Below are positions 1 to 5,415 of a DNA stretch of 5,415 bases, in pieces; position 1 is the first letter of the stretch; each line of letters starts with the position of its first letter. The DNA is taken from positions 1 to 5,415 of the forward strand of contig JBILBA010000035.1 in assembly GCA_044353905.1 (NCBI GenBank). Direction: 5' to 3'. A program made the position numbers and the translations under genes. Under the pieces are notes generated by a model that had not been told where the DNA came from, did no database searches, and saw only the letters and a program-made list of their open reading frames with translations. This stretch comes from MWH-TA3 sp044353905. Its GTDB lineage: Bacteria; Actinomycetota; Actinomycetes; Actinomycetales; Microbacteriaceae.

Positions 1-456
1 ATCGTCACACCCAAGGGCGTTCGCGTCATCGAATTCAACGCGCGACTGGGCGACCCCGAGACGCAGGTTGTGCTCGAACTTCTTGAGTCGTCGCTCGCCG
101 ACCTGCTACTGGCAACCGCGACCGGGCAACTCGCGTCGGTGCCCGAACCCGTATTCGCCGATGATGTCGCGGTGACCGTCGTTCTCGCGAGTGAGGGCTA
201 CCCCGAGTCACCCGAAACCGGAAGGCTAATTCTGGGATTGGCCGACGCACTCGGGGTTCCCGGAGTGTCCATCGCCCACGCGGCGACCGCCCGCGATGGC
301 GACGGATTCGTGTCGACCGGCGGACGTGTCTTGTCCGTCATCGCCCGCGGCGCCGATTTTACCGACGCCCGAAGGCGCGTCTATATGGCGCTCGACCGAA
401 TCACGTTGGACGGTTCACACTTCCGCACCGACATCGCCGAACGAGTCGCCGAATGA
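1..456 (+). CDS. purD: Phosphoribosylamine-glycine ligase (GAR synthetase), C-terminal part
   Basis: Only the last 151 residues are visible; the frame is open from base 1 and the start lies outside the window. PurD uses ATP to join glycine to phosphoribosylamine, giving GAR, the second step of cytosolic de novo purine synthesis. The visible part starts just before the PurD signature, read here as EFNARLGDPETQ (residues 11-22 of the fragment), which is the end of the ATP-grasp domain. Most family members I know have Phe where this one has Leu. The rest fits the C-terminal PurD domain: VTVVLASEGYP, then a GVSIAHAAT segment, a STGGRVLSVIARG segment and a final FRTDIAERV. The family usually has about 420-430 residues, so roughly two thirds is missing. 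The TGA stop overlaps the purC ATG (ATGA), which suggests one transcript and translational coupling. An ATG at position 70 in the same frame lies inside the domain and is not the start. Confidence 0.95.
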   Translation: MVTPKGVRVIEFNARLGDPETQVVLELLESSLADLLLATATGQLASVPEPVFADDVAVTVVLASEGYPESPETGRLILGLADALGVPGVSIAHAATARDGDGFVSTGGRVLSVIARGADFTDARRRVYMALDRITLDGSHFRTDIAERVAE

Positions 457-1319
457 CGATTTCGGGGTGGCGTCACGTCTATTCCGGAAAAGTCCGCGAT
501 CTGTACATTCCCGATACCGAGTCCGGGCTCGATTCATCCCCCTCGATGCTGCTGGTCGCGAGCGATCGGGTGTCAGCCTTCGATCACGTCCTCGAACCCG
601 GAATCCCGGGCAAGGGCGCGTTGCTCACGGCGCTGTCGCGCTGGTGGTTCGCGCAATTGGCCGAATTCCCCAACCATCTGCTGGAAGCCGAAGCGCCCGC
701 CGACGTCGCTGATCGCGCGATGGTCGTGCGCACGTTGGACATGATTCCCGTGGAATGCGTCGTTCGCGGTTATCTCGCCGGCAGCGGTTGGGTCGAATAC
801 CAGGAATCCGGAACAGTGTGCGGAATCGCCCTTCCCGCCGGAATGTCCGACGGGGACCGTTTACCCGAGCCCATCTTTACCCCGGCATACAAAGCGCCAA
901 TCGGGGAACACGACGAGAACATTTCCTACGAGCAGACCGTCGAACTCGTTGGCGAAGAGACCGCGAGCGAACTGCGCGATTCGAGCCTCGCCATCTTCCG
1001 CCGAGCGAGCGAGATCGCCGAAGCGAAGGGGCTCATTCTTGCCGACACCAAGTTCGAATTCGGTCGCAATCGCGACTCCGGCGAGCTGACCCTGTGTGAC
1101 GAGGTCCTCACGTCCGATTCGAGCCGTTACTGGGATGCCGCAACGTATTCGGCTGGCGGTCCGAACCGGCTCGATTCCTTTGACAAGCAGATCGTGCGTG
1201 ACTGGCTGTCCGCGAACTGGAACAAGACCGGCACGCCTCCCGTCCTGCCGGACGAAATCGTCGCCCAAACGGCAGGGCGATACCGCGAGCTGATTTCACG
1301 GTTGACAACCGTCACTTAG
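453..1319 (+). CDS. purC: Phosphoribosylaminoimidazole-succinocarboxamide synthase (SAICAR synthetase)
   Basis: The 288-residue product is full length for this family. It joins aspartate to CAIR with ATP to give SAICAR in the purine pathway. The N-terminal part has the SGKVRDLY nucleotide-binding strand (residues 11-18) and LVASDRVSAFD (34-44). The two classical signatures are present: MIPVECVVRGYLAGS (97-111) and LADTKFEFG (196-204). These are followed by DEVLTSDSSRYW (216-227) and SFDKQIVRDW (242-251), which complete the ATP and CAIR pocket as known for the family. The segment FTPAYKAPIGEHDENIS (142-158 region) has Tyr146 where I expect Thr in the usual FTPATKA version. The ATG start overlaps the purD stop by four bases and has no strong ribosome site of its own, so it probably depends on coupled translation. 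No purB lies between purD and purC. Confidence 0.97.
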   Translation: MTISGWRHVYSGKVRDLYIPDTESGLDSSPSMLLVASDRVSAFDHVLEPGIPGKGALLTALSRWWFAQLAEFPNHLLEAEAPADVADRAMVVRTLDMIPVECVVRGYLAGSGWVEYQESGTVCGIALPAGMSDGDRLPEPIFTPAYKAPIGEHDENISYEQTVELVGEETASELRDSSLAIFRRASEIAEAKGLILADTKFEFGRNRDSGELTLCDEVLTSDSSRYWDAATYSAGGPNRLDSFDKQIVRDWLSANWNKTGTPPVLPDEIVAQTAGRYRELISRLTTVT

Positions 1320-1363
1320 CAGCGGTCCCCGCGAGGGCTCCCGTCTGGGGCGATGCGCGCGAA

Positions 1364-1369
1364 TAGACT
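1364..1369 (+). promoter_or_regulatory. Possible -10 element upstream of purS
   Basis: The 85-base gap between purC and purS is the only intergenic space in the purine cluster large enough for a promoter. It contains TAGACT, which fits the TAnnnT pattern of actinobacterial housekeeping -10 elements and lies about 35 bases before the purS start. The base composition also shifts here, from a GC-rich stretch (1321-1360) to an A-rich one (1361-1380). I see no convincing -35 at 16-18 bases upstream. This is a plausible internal promoter for purSQL, not an established one; simple read-through from purC is equally possible. Confidence 0.3.
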
Positions 1370-1394
1370 AAAGACAGAATTCACCCGCGAGTCG

Positions 1395-1399
1395 AGGAG
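1395..1399 (+). promoter_or_regulatory. Ribosome binding site of purS (decides the start)
   Basis: AGGAG sits five bases before GTG at 1405. The same core and the same five-base spacing occur before purL (AGGAG at 2353-2357, GTG at 2363). The earlier in-frame GTG at 1399 begins with the last G of this site, so it cannot be served by it. Confidence 0.8.
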
Positions 1400-1404
1400 T
1401 GAGA

Positions 1405-1653
1405 GTGCCGAAGGTCATCGTCGAGGTTATGCCGAAAGAAGTCCTGCTCGACCCCGCCGGGAAGGCCACAGCACGTGCTCTGCAGCGTTTTGGTGACGGA
1501 GAAATCACCGACGTGCGCATCGGCAAGAGATTTGAAATCACGATCGACGGTGAGGTCACGCCGAAACTCCTCGATCACATCACCGAGGTCGCCAAGGACG
1601 TCCTGTCGAATGACGTCATCGAAGACGTGATTTCGATTCGCGTGGCGGACTAA
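1405..1653 (+). CDS. purS: FGAM synthetase subunit PurS
   Basis: The product is 82 residues, the usual size of PurS (about 80-90). PurS is the small scaffold subunit that, as a dimer, links the glutaminase PurQ to the synthase PurL and helps pass ammonia between them. The sequence shows the family pattern: an opening beta strand KVIVEVMPK (3-11), LLDPAGKATARALQRFG (14-30), then DVRIGKRFEI (36-45), which is the most conserved PurS segment, and a C-terminal helix and strand ending at residue 82. I choose GTG at 1405 rather than GTG at 1399, which would add Met-Arg, because of the ribosome site spacing; the protein then begins MPKVIVEV. It lies 85 bases after purC and one base before purQ. Confidence 0.95.
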   Translation: MPKVIVEVMPKEVLLDPAGKATARALQRFGDGEITDVRIGKRFEITIDGEVTPKLLDHITEVAKDVLSNDVIEDVISIRVAD

Positions 1654-1654
1654 C

Positions 1655-2350
1655 GTGCGCGTCGGCGTCATCACATTCCCCGGGTCGCTCGACGACCGCG
1701 ACGCTCTTCGTGCCATCAAACTCGCCGGCGGTGACCCCGTCGCCCTCTGGCACGGCGACCCTGACTTGCACGGTGTCGACGCCATCGTTCTCCCCGGCGG
1801 TTTCTCGTACGGTGACTATTTGCGGTGCGGCGCGATTGCCGCTCACTCGCCCATCATGAGCGAGGTCGTCGATGCGGCGAACACGGGAATGCCCATCCTC
1901 GGTATCTGCAACGGTTTCCAGACCCTCGTCGAGGCCCATCTTCTGGCTGGTGGACTCATTCGAAACGACCACGGCACGTTCATTCGTCGCGACCAGAAAC
2001 TTCGAGTCGAAAACGTCGACACCGTTTGGACGAGCGGCTACACCCAGGGTCAAGAGATCACCATTCCGTTGAAAAACGGCGAGGGCGGATTCATCGCCGA
2101 CGACGAGACGCTCAAACAGTTAGAGGGAGACGGGCTCGTCGCGTTTCGATACCTCGAGGTGAACCCCAACGGGTCTCTCAACGACATCGCGGGGATTCGA
2201 AACGCTCGCGGCAACGTCGTCGGGCTCATGCCGCACCCCGAACACGCTGTCGAGCCTGGATTCGGCCCCGATACCCCCGCCGCGATGTCGTCCGGCACGG
2301 ACGGGCTCGCCATGTTCCAGTCGGTTCTCGCCGCCACCGTTCTTTCGTAA
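1655..2350 (+). CDS. purQ: FGAM synthetase subunit PurQ (glutamine amidotransferase)
   Basis: The product has 231 residues, a normal PurQ length. It is a class I (triad type) glutaminase that releases ammonia from glutamine for PurL in the conversion of FGAR to FGAM. The start is GTG, one base after the purS stop, giving MRVGVITFPGSLDD, a typical PurQ opening. LPGGFSYGDYLRCGAIA (46-62) forms the oxyanion-hole loop region. The nucleophile Cys85 lies in GICNGFQ (83-89), and the other triad residues are His194 and Glu196 in GLMPHPEHA (190-198). The middle segment FIRRDQKLRVENVDT fits the family. No clear ribosome site precedes it (only a weak GGCGGA overlapping the end of purS), so translation is probably coupled to purS. 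All three catalytic residues are present, so I expect it to be active. Confidence 0.97.
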   Translation: MRVGVITFPGSLDDRDALRAIKLAGGDPVALWHGDPDLHGVDAIVLPGGFSYGDYLRCGAIAAHSPIMSEVVDAANTGMPILGICNGFQTLVEAHLLAGGLIRNDHGTFIRRDQKLRVENVDTVWTSGYTQGQEITIPLKNGEGGFIADDETLKQLEGDGLVAFRYLEVNPNGSLNDIAGIRNARGNVVGLMPHPEHAVEPGFGPDTPAAMSSGTDGLAMFQSVLAATVLS

Positions 2351-2352
2351 CC

Positions 2353-2357
2353 AGGAG
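2353..2357 (+). promoter_or_regulatory. Ribosome binding site of purL
   Basis: AGGAG lies in the 12-base gap between the purQ TAA and the purL GTG, five bases before the start codon. It supports the GTG at 2363 and shows that purL can be initiated independently as well as by coupling. Confidence 0.75.
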
Positions 2358-2362
2358 CCACC

Positions 2363-4663
2363 GTGACCGAACACATTCCTGACACCGTCGAGAACGCCGC
2401 CGCGACTCCCGACAAGGAACAACCGTTCGGCTTGCTCGGGTTAAAGCCCGACGAATATCAACAGATTCGAGAGATCCTCGGGCGTCGGCCGACAAGCGGT
2501 GAATTGGCGATGTATTCGGTCATGTGGTCGGAACACTGCTCGTACAAGTCGTCAAAGGTCCACCTGCGCCAATTCGGTCAGAAGGTCACGCCCGAAATGA
2601 CCAAGAACCTCATGGTGGGCATGGGCGAAAACGCGGGTGTTGTCGACATCGGTGAGGGCTGGGCGGTCACGTTCAAAATCGAGAGCCACAACCACCCGTC
2701 CTACATCGAGCCGTTCCAAGGTGCTGCAACTGGTGTCGGCGGAATCGTTCGCGACATCATTTCAATGGGCGCTCGCCCAGTCGCGGTGATGGACGCTCTG
2801 CGCTTCGGTGCGATCGACCACCCCGACACGAGTCGTGTCGTGAACGGCGTCGTGGGCGGAATCTCGTTCTACGGGAACTGCCTCGGTCTGCCCAACATCG
2901 GTGGCGAGACCTGGTTCGACCCGGTCTACCAAGCGAACCCTCTCGTCAACGCGCTGGCCGTCGGAGCGCTTCGCCACGAAGACCTTCACCTCGCGAACGC
3001 GAAGGGCTTCGGAAACCTCGTGGTTCTGTTCGGCGCGCGTACGGGTGGCGACGGCATCGGCGGGGCGTCCATCCTCGCCTCAGACACATTCGCCGAGGGC
3101 GGCCCGACGAAACGCCCCGCGGTTCAGGTCGGGGACCCGTTCGCCGAAAAGGTGCTGATCGAATGCTGTCTCGAATTGTTCGCTGGCGATTGCGTCGAGG
3201 GAATCCAGGACCTCGGTGCTGCCGGGATTTCGTGTGCCACGAGCGAACTCGCCTCGAACGGGGACGGTGGAATGTTCATCACCCTCGACAACGTGTTGTT
3301 GCGTGACCCCACTCTGACGGCCGAAGAAATTCTGATGTCCGAGAGCCAGGAACGAATGATGGCGATCGTTCGCCCCGAGAAGATTGATGCATTCCTCGCG
3401 GTCACGACTAAATGGGATGTCGAGGCCAGCGTTCTTGGGGAAGTTACCGACACCGGCCGCCTCATAATCGAATGGAAGGGTCAGACCATCGTCGACGTCG
3501 ACCCGCGAACAGTCGCGATCGACGGTCCGGTGTACAACCGTCCGATGGAGTACCCGGCGTGGCTCGACGCGCTCCAGGCGGATTCGCCGTCCAAGTTCGC
3601 GCGTGCGACCGACGGTGACGAGCTCAAAAAACAATTCCTTTCGGTCCTGGGTTCGCCGAACGAGGCCGACACCGACTGGATCACTAACCAGTACGACTAT
3701 TACGTCATGGGGAACACCGCGCTTCACACCCCAGACGGCGCGGGAATGATTCGAATTGACGAAGTGAGCGGGCTCGGCGTTGCACTTGCCACCGATGCGA
3801 ACGGTCGCTACTGCCAACTGGATCCCTATGTGGGGGCGCAACTGGCCCTGGTCGAGTCGTATCGCAACGTCGCGTCGAGCGGCGCAACGCCCCTCGCCGT
3901 CAGCGACTGTTTGAACTTTGGGAGCCCCGAGAACCCCGAGGTGATGTGGCAGTTCGCGCGGGCCGTGGAGGGTCTCGCGGACGGCTGCCTGGAATTGGGA
4001 ATTCCCGTCACGGGCGGGAACGTGTCGTTCTACAACCAAACCGGCGATGTTCCGATCCATCCGACGCCGGTCGTCGCCGTTCTTGGGTCTATCGACAACG
4101 TCGCCCGACGACTGCCATCGGGTTGGCAAGACGACGGCGAGAACCTTTACCTGTTGGGTGTCACGGCCGACGAACTGGGCGGATCGTCGTGGGCCGGTGC
4201 CGTGCACGACCACCTCGGTGGAGTCCCGCCGCGGGTTGATTTCGCCGCGGAAAAAGACCTTGCCGGGCTTCTCGGTGCCGCCGCACACGAGGGAATCGTC
4301 ACCTGCGCGGTCGACCTCGGTACCGGTGGATTCATCCGTGCGGTTTCCGACGGTGTCTTACGTTTCGGAGTCGGTGCCCGCGTCTGGATTGACGAGATCG
4401 TGTCTCGTGACGGGGTCGACGCCACCGCCGCCTTGTTTTCCGAAACCCAGGCCCGTGCCCTAGTCTCCGTCGCCCGCGAAGACGACGTCAAGTTCCGCGG
4501 CCTCTGTGACGGTCGCCACGTTCCCGTTTTGCGTGTCGGGGTCACGGACAAACGTTCGGGCGAACTCGAGGTTCAAGGGCAGTTCTCGATCGCGATCGAC
4601 CAGTTACGTTCAGTCCACCGCGGGACTCTCCCTACGCATTTCGGCCCGGTCGTCGGGGGCTAG
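2363..4663 (+). CDS. purL: FGAM synthetase subunit PurL (small type)
   Basis: The 766-residue product matches the small PurL that works with PurS and PurQ, not the roughly 1,300-residue fused form. It activates FGAR with ATP and adds ammonia to form FGAM. Residues 1-20 are a variable leader. YSVMWSEHCSYKSSK (51-65) carries the conserved His58 near the active site. The first ATP-binding half has KIESHNHPSYIEPFQGAATG (105-124) and GGIVRDIISMGARPVA; QDLGAAGISCATSELAS (282-298) and MSESQERMMA (325-334) follow. The second, degenerate half has RYCQLDPYVGAQLAL, AVSDCLNFGSPENP (512-525) and GGNVSFYNQTG (551-561). In the last domain the usual HDLSxGG segment reads VDLGTGG (650-656). The layout is thus two AIRS-like N/C domain pairs. 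The GTG start has a good ribosome site. It is the final purine gene here and ends six bases before a convergent gene's stop. Confidence 0.97.
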   Translation: MTEHIPDTVENAAATPDKEQPFGLLGLKPDEYQQIREILGRRPTSGELAMYSVMWSEHCSYKSSKVHLRQFGQKVTPEMTKNLMVGMGENAGVVDIGEGWAVTFKIESHNHPSYIEPFQGAATGVGGIVRDIISMGARPVAVMDALRFGAIDHPDTSRVVNGVVGGISFYGNCLGLPNIGGETWFDPVYQANPLVNALAVGALRHEDLHLANAKGFGNLVVLFGARTGGDGIGGASILASDTFAEGGPTKRPAVQVGDPFAEKVLIECCLELFAGDCVEGIQDLGAAGISCATSELASNGDGGMFITLDNVLLRDPTLTAEEILMSESQERMMAIVRPEKIDAFLAVTTKWDVEASVLGEVTDTGRLIIEWKGQTIVDVDPRTVAIDGPVYNRPMEYPAWLDALQADSPSKFARATDGDELKKQFLSVLGSPNEADTDWITNQYDYYVMGNTALHTPDGAGMIRIDEVSGLGVALATDANGRYCQLDPYVGAQLALVESYRNVASSGATPLAVSDCLNFGSPENPEVMWQFARAVEGLADGCLELGIPVTGGNVSFYNQTGDVPIHPTPVVAVLGSIDNVARRLPSGWQDDGENLYLLGVTADELGGSSWAGAVHDHLGGVPPRVDFAAEKDLAGLLGAAAHEGIVTCAVDLGTGGFIRAVSDGVLRFGVGARVWIDEIVSRDGVDATAALFSETQARALVSVAREDDVKFRGLCDGRHVPVLRVGVTDKRSGELEVQGQFSIAIDQLRSVHRGTLPTHFGPVVGG

Positions 4664-4669
4664 CTCGAC

Positions 4670-5415
4670 CTAGATGGGTCCGCCACCGGGGCGGGGTCCT
4701 CGCTTGCCCCGAGCGGTCACCTTGACAACGTTGCTCGGGGCACTCACGCCGACTTCATTCGTCACGAGGACGCGACACTTAATGGTCTTTTTCTTGTTGC
4801 GCGTCACCACTATGTCGCGAGTGTTGTCAGTGAAGACGGCAATGTTCCTGTAGCGATTCGTCTTTCCATTGGTGCACTGCACGGTGTACGACACGAACGT
4901 CGAGTCCCCGAGGTCCGGCGAAATCGACCATGCCAGGTCCGCATTCTTTCGGCTGTATACATACCAGTCGAGTTCGACGGGCTGCGCCACCGTGGGGGCG
5001 TTGTCCGCCAACGAAAAGTTAATGATGTTGTTGTTCTCGTCAAGGTAGGTCACTGTTGAGCCATCAGGGTTTACGGCAATCAGCGGGTCGCTGCCAAGTG
5101 TGGCTTCGGAATCGGCAACCGAAATCACGTCGATGAGGCCCGCAAACCAGCCACGACCGAGCGGCACGCGAATGAGCTTCTTGTCTTTCGACAAAGCGAC
5201 AAGTTGCTCCGCGTTGTCGCTCACGACGATTTGGCGGACTCCGTCAACGTTTGTCGGAAGCGAGAAAAATTCCTCTGCTGGTTCATTAACGAAGGTCAGA
5301 TATTGGCTGCTCCGGAAAATACGGTCAGCCCCAGCTTGATCGTTTCCCGCAAACAACCATTCGCCGTCGTTGTTCGTCTTGATCGCAATCGCTGACAACG
5401 CCGAGGTAGAGGAAA
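4670..5415 (-). CDS. Protein with propeller-like repeats and an FN3-like domain, C-terminal part
   Basis: I do not recognise a named family. The minus-strand frame is open to the right edge, so 247 residues are visible and the true start is outside. A TTG at 5398 is a possible start codon but has no ribosome site, so I treat it as internal; residue numbers below count from it. Residues 1-130 show three similar units about 50 residues apart, each a hydrophobic strand then a turn and strand (turn residues NDG near 10-12, DN at 61-62, PDG at 111-113), such as IVVSDNAEQLVALSKD and LIAVNPDGSTVTYLDE; this resembles beta-propeller blades. Residues about 136-230 resemble a fibronectin type III domain: LAWSISP, FVSYTVQC and CRVLVTNEVGVSAPSN, with Cys175 and Cys208 placed to form a disulfide. 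A short basic Gly/Pro tail (KRGPRPGGGPI) ends the protein. Disulfide-ready FN3 domains suggest export to the cell surface, an inference since no signal peptide is visible. It is convergent with purL and not part of its operon. Confidence 0.75.
   Translation of the reverse strand, partial: SSTSALSAIAIKTNNDGEWLFAGNDQAGADRIFRSSQYLTFVNEPAEEFFSLPTNVDGVRQIVVSDNAEQLVALSKDKKLIRVPLGRGWFAGLIDVISVADSEATLGSDPLIAVNPDGSTVTYLDENNNIINFSLADNAPTVAQPVELDWYVYSRKNADLAWSISPDLGDSTFVSYTVQCTNGKTNRYRNIAVFTDNTRDIVVTRNKKKTIKCRVLVTNEVGVSAPSNVVKVTARGKRGPRPGGGPI
4705..4742. repeat. Perfect 10-bp inverted repeat, possible terminator hairpin
   Basis: TGCCCCGAGC at 4705-4714 and GCTCGGGGCA at 4733-4742 are exact reverse complements separated by 18 bases. 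A transcript from either strand could fold a GC-rich 10-bp stem. It lies 42 bases past the purL stop and inside the 3' end of the convergent gene, where the arms encode SAPS and TARGK. No T-run follows on either strand, so it is not a classical Rho-independent terminator. It could still slow polymerase or stabilise the purL mRNA end, or it could be a by-product of GC-rich coding. Confidence 0.4.

Noticed and set aside
861..1268. Antisense open frame opposite purC.
   Set aside because: purC has both family signatures and full length; the antisense frame has no recognisable motif, no neighbour on that strand and no ribosome site that I can see.
1302..1307. TTGACA resembling a -35 element near the end of purC.
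   Set aside because: No -10-like sequence occurs 16-19 bases downstream, and it is about 57 bases from the better -10 candidate at 1364.
1321..1351. Possible hairpin or terminator after purC (CCCC at 1327-1330 against GGGG at 1347-1350, plus a small CCC-GCGA-GGG loop).
   Set aside because: The stems are only three to four base pairs, are mutually exclusive or weak, and no T-run follows.
1825..2382. Second + strand frame overlapping purQ and running into purL.
   Set aside because: It is an Arg/His-rich out-of-frame reading of purQ; the purQ frame contains the full catalytic triad and family motifs.
3080..4288. Long open frame (402 codons) antisense to purL.
   Set aside because: It lies entirely opposite a well-supported purL, its protein is Arg/Val/Asp-rich without recognisable domains, and long antisense frames are expected from the codon bias of GC-rich genes.
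4687..4711. CGGGGC / GCCCCG six-base stem near the end of the minus-strand gene.
   Set aside because: It competes with and shares bases with the longer 10-bp inverted repeat and is explained by Gly/Pro/Arg codons of the protein tail.
1..5415. tRNA or rRNA genes, CRISPR arrays, insertion sequences, direct repeats.
   Set aside because: I saw none; almost every base is accounted for by the six coding regions.

Overview
The window is ordinary core-genome DNA from a fairly GC-rich bacterium (I estimate about 60% G+C by eye). It carries part of a de novo purine (IMP) biosynthesis cluster and, on the other strand, the 3' part of an unrelated gene. The split FGAM synthetase (PurS + PurQ + short PurL), AGGAG-type ribosome sites, frequent GTG starts and the wording of the PurL and PurC motifs point to an actinomycete. 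A Micrococcales/Microbacteriaceae-like lineage is my best guess, and it is an inference from motif memory, not a search.

Layout: (1) positions 1-456, + strand, the C-terminal 151 residues of PurD (GAR synthetase), whose start lies outside the window; (2) 453-1319, purC (SAICAR synthetase), joined to purD by a 4-base ATGA overlap; (3) 1320-1404, an 85-base gap with a possible -10 element and a clear ribosome site; (4) 1405-1653 purS, 1655-2350 purQ and 2363-4663 purL, a tight three-gene unit encoding the subunits of FGAM synthetase, with gaps of 1 and 12 bases; (5) a 6-base gap, then a convergent minus-strand gene, 4670 to beyond the right edge, encoding the C-terminal part of a protein with beta-propeller-like repeats and a fibronectin type III-like domain. 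No intergenic stretch over 300 bases exists.

The + strand genes act in one pathway. PurD makes GAR, PurSQL convert FGAR to FGAM using glutamine-derived ammonia, and PurC adds aspartate to CAIR to give SAICAR. No purB, purF, purM, purN, purE/K or purH is present here; purL is the last purine gene on this side.

I find no evidence for a new biological system. The points most worth a second look are a perfect 10-bp inverted repeat just past the purL stop inside the convergent gene, the unassigned propeller/FN3-like protein, and a changed motif in the C-terminal domain of PurL.
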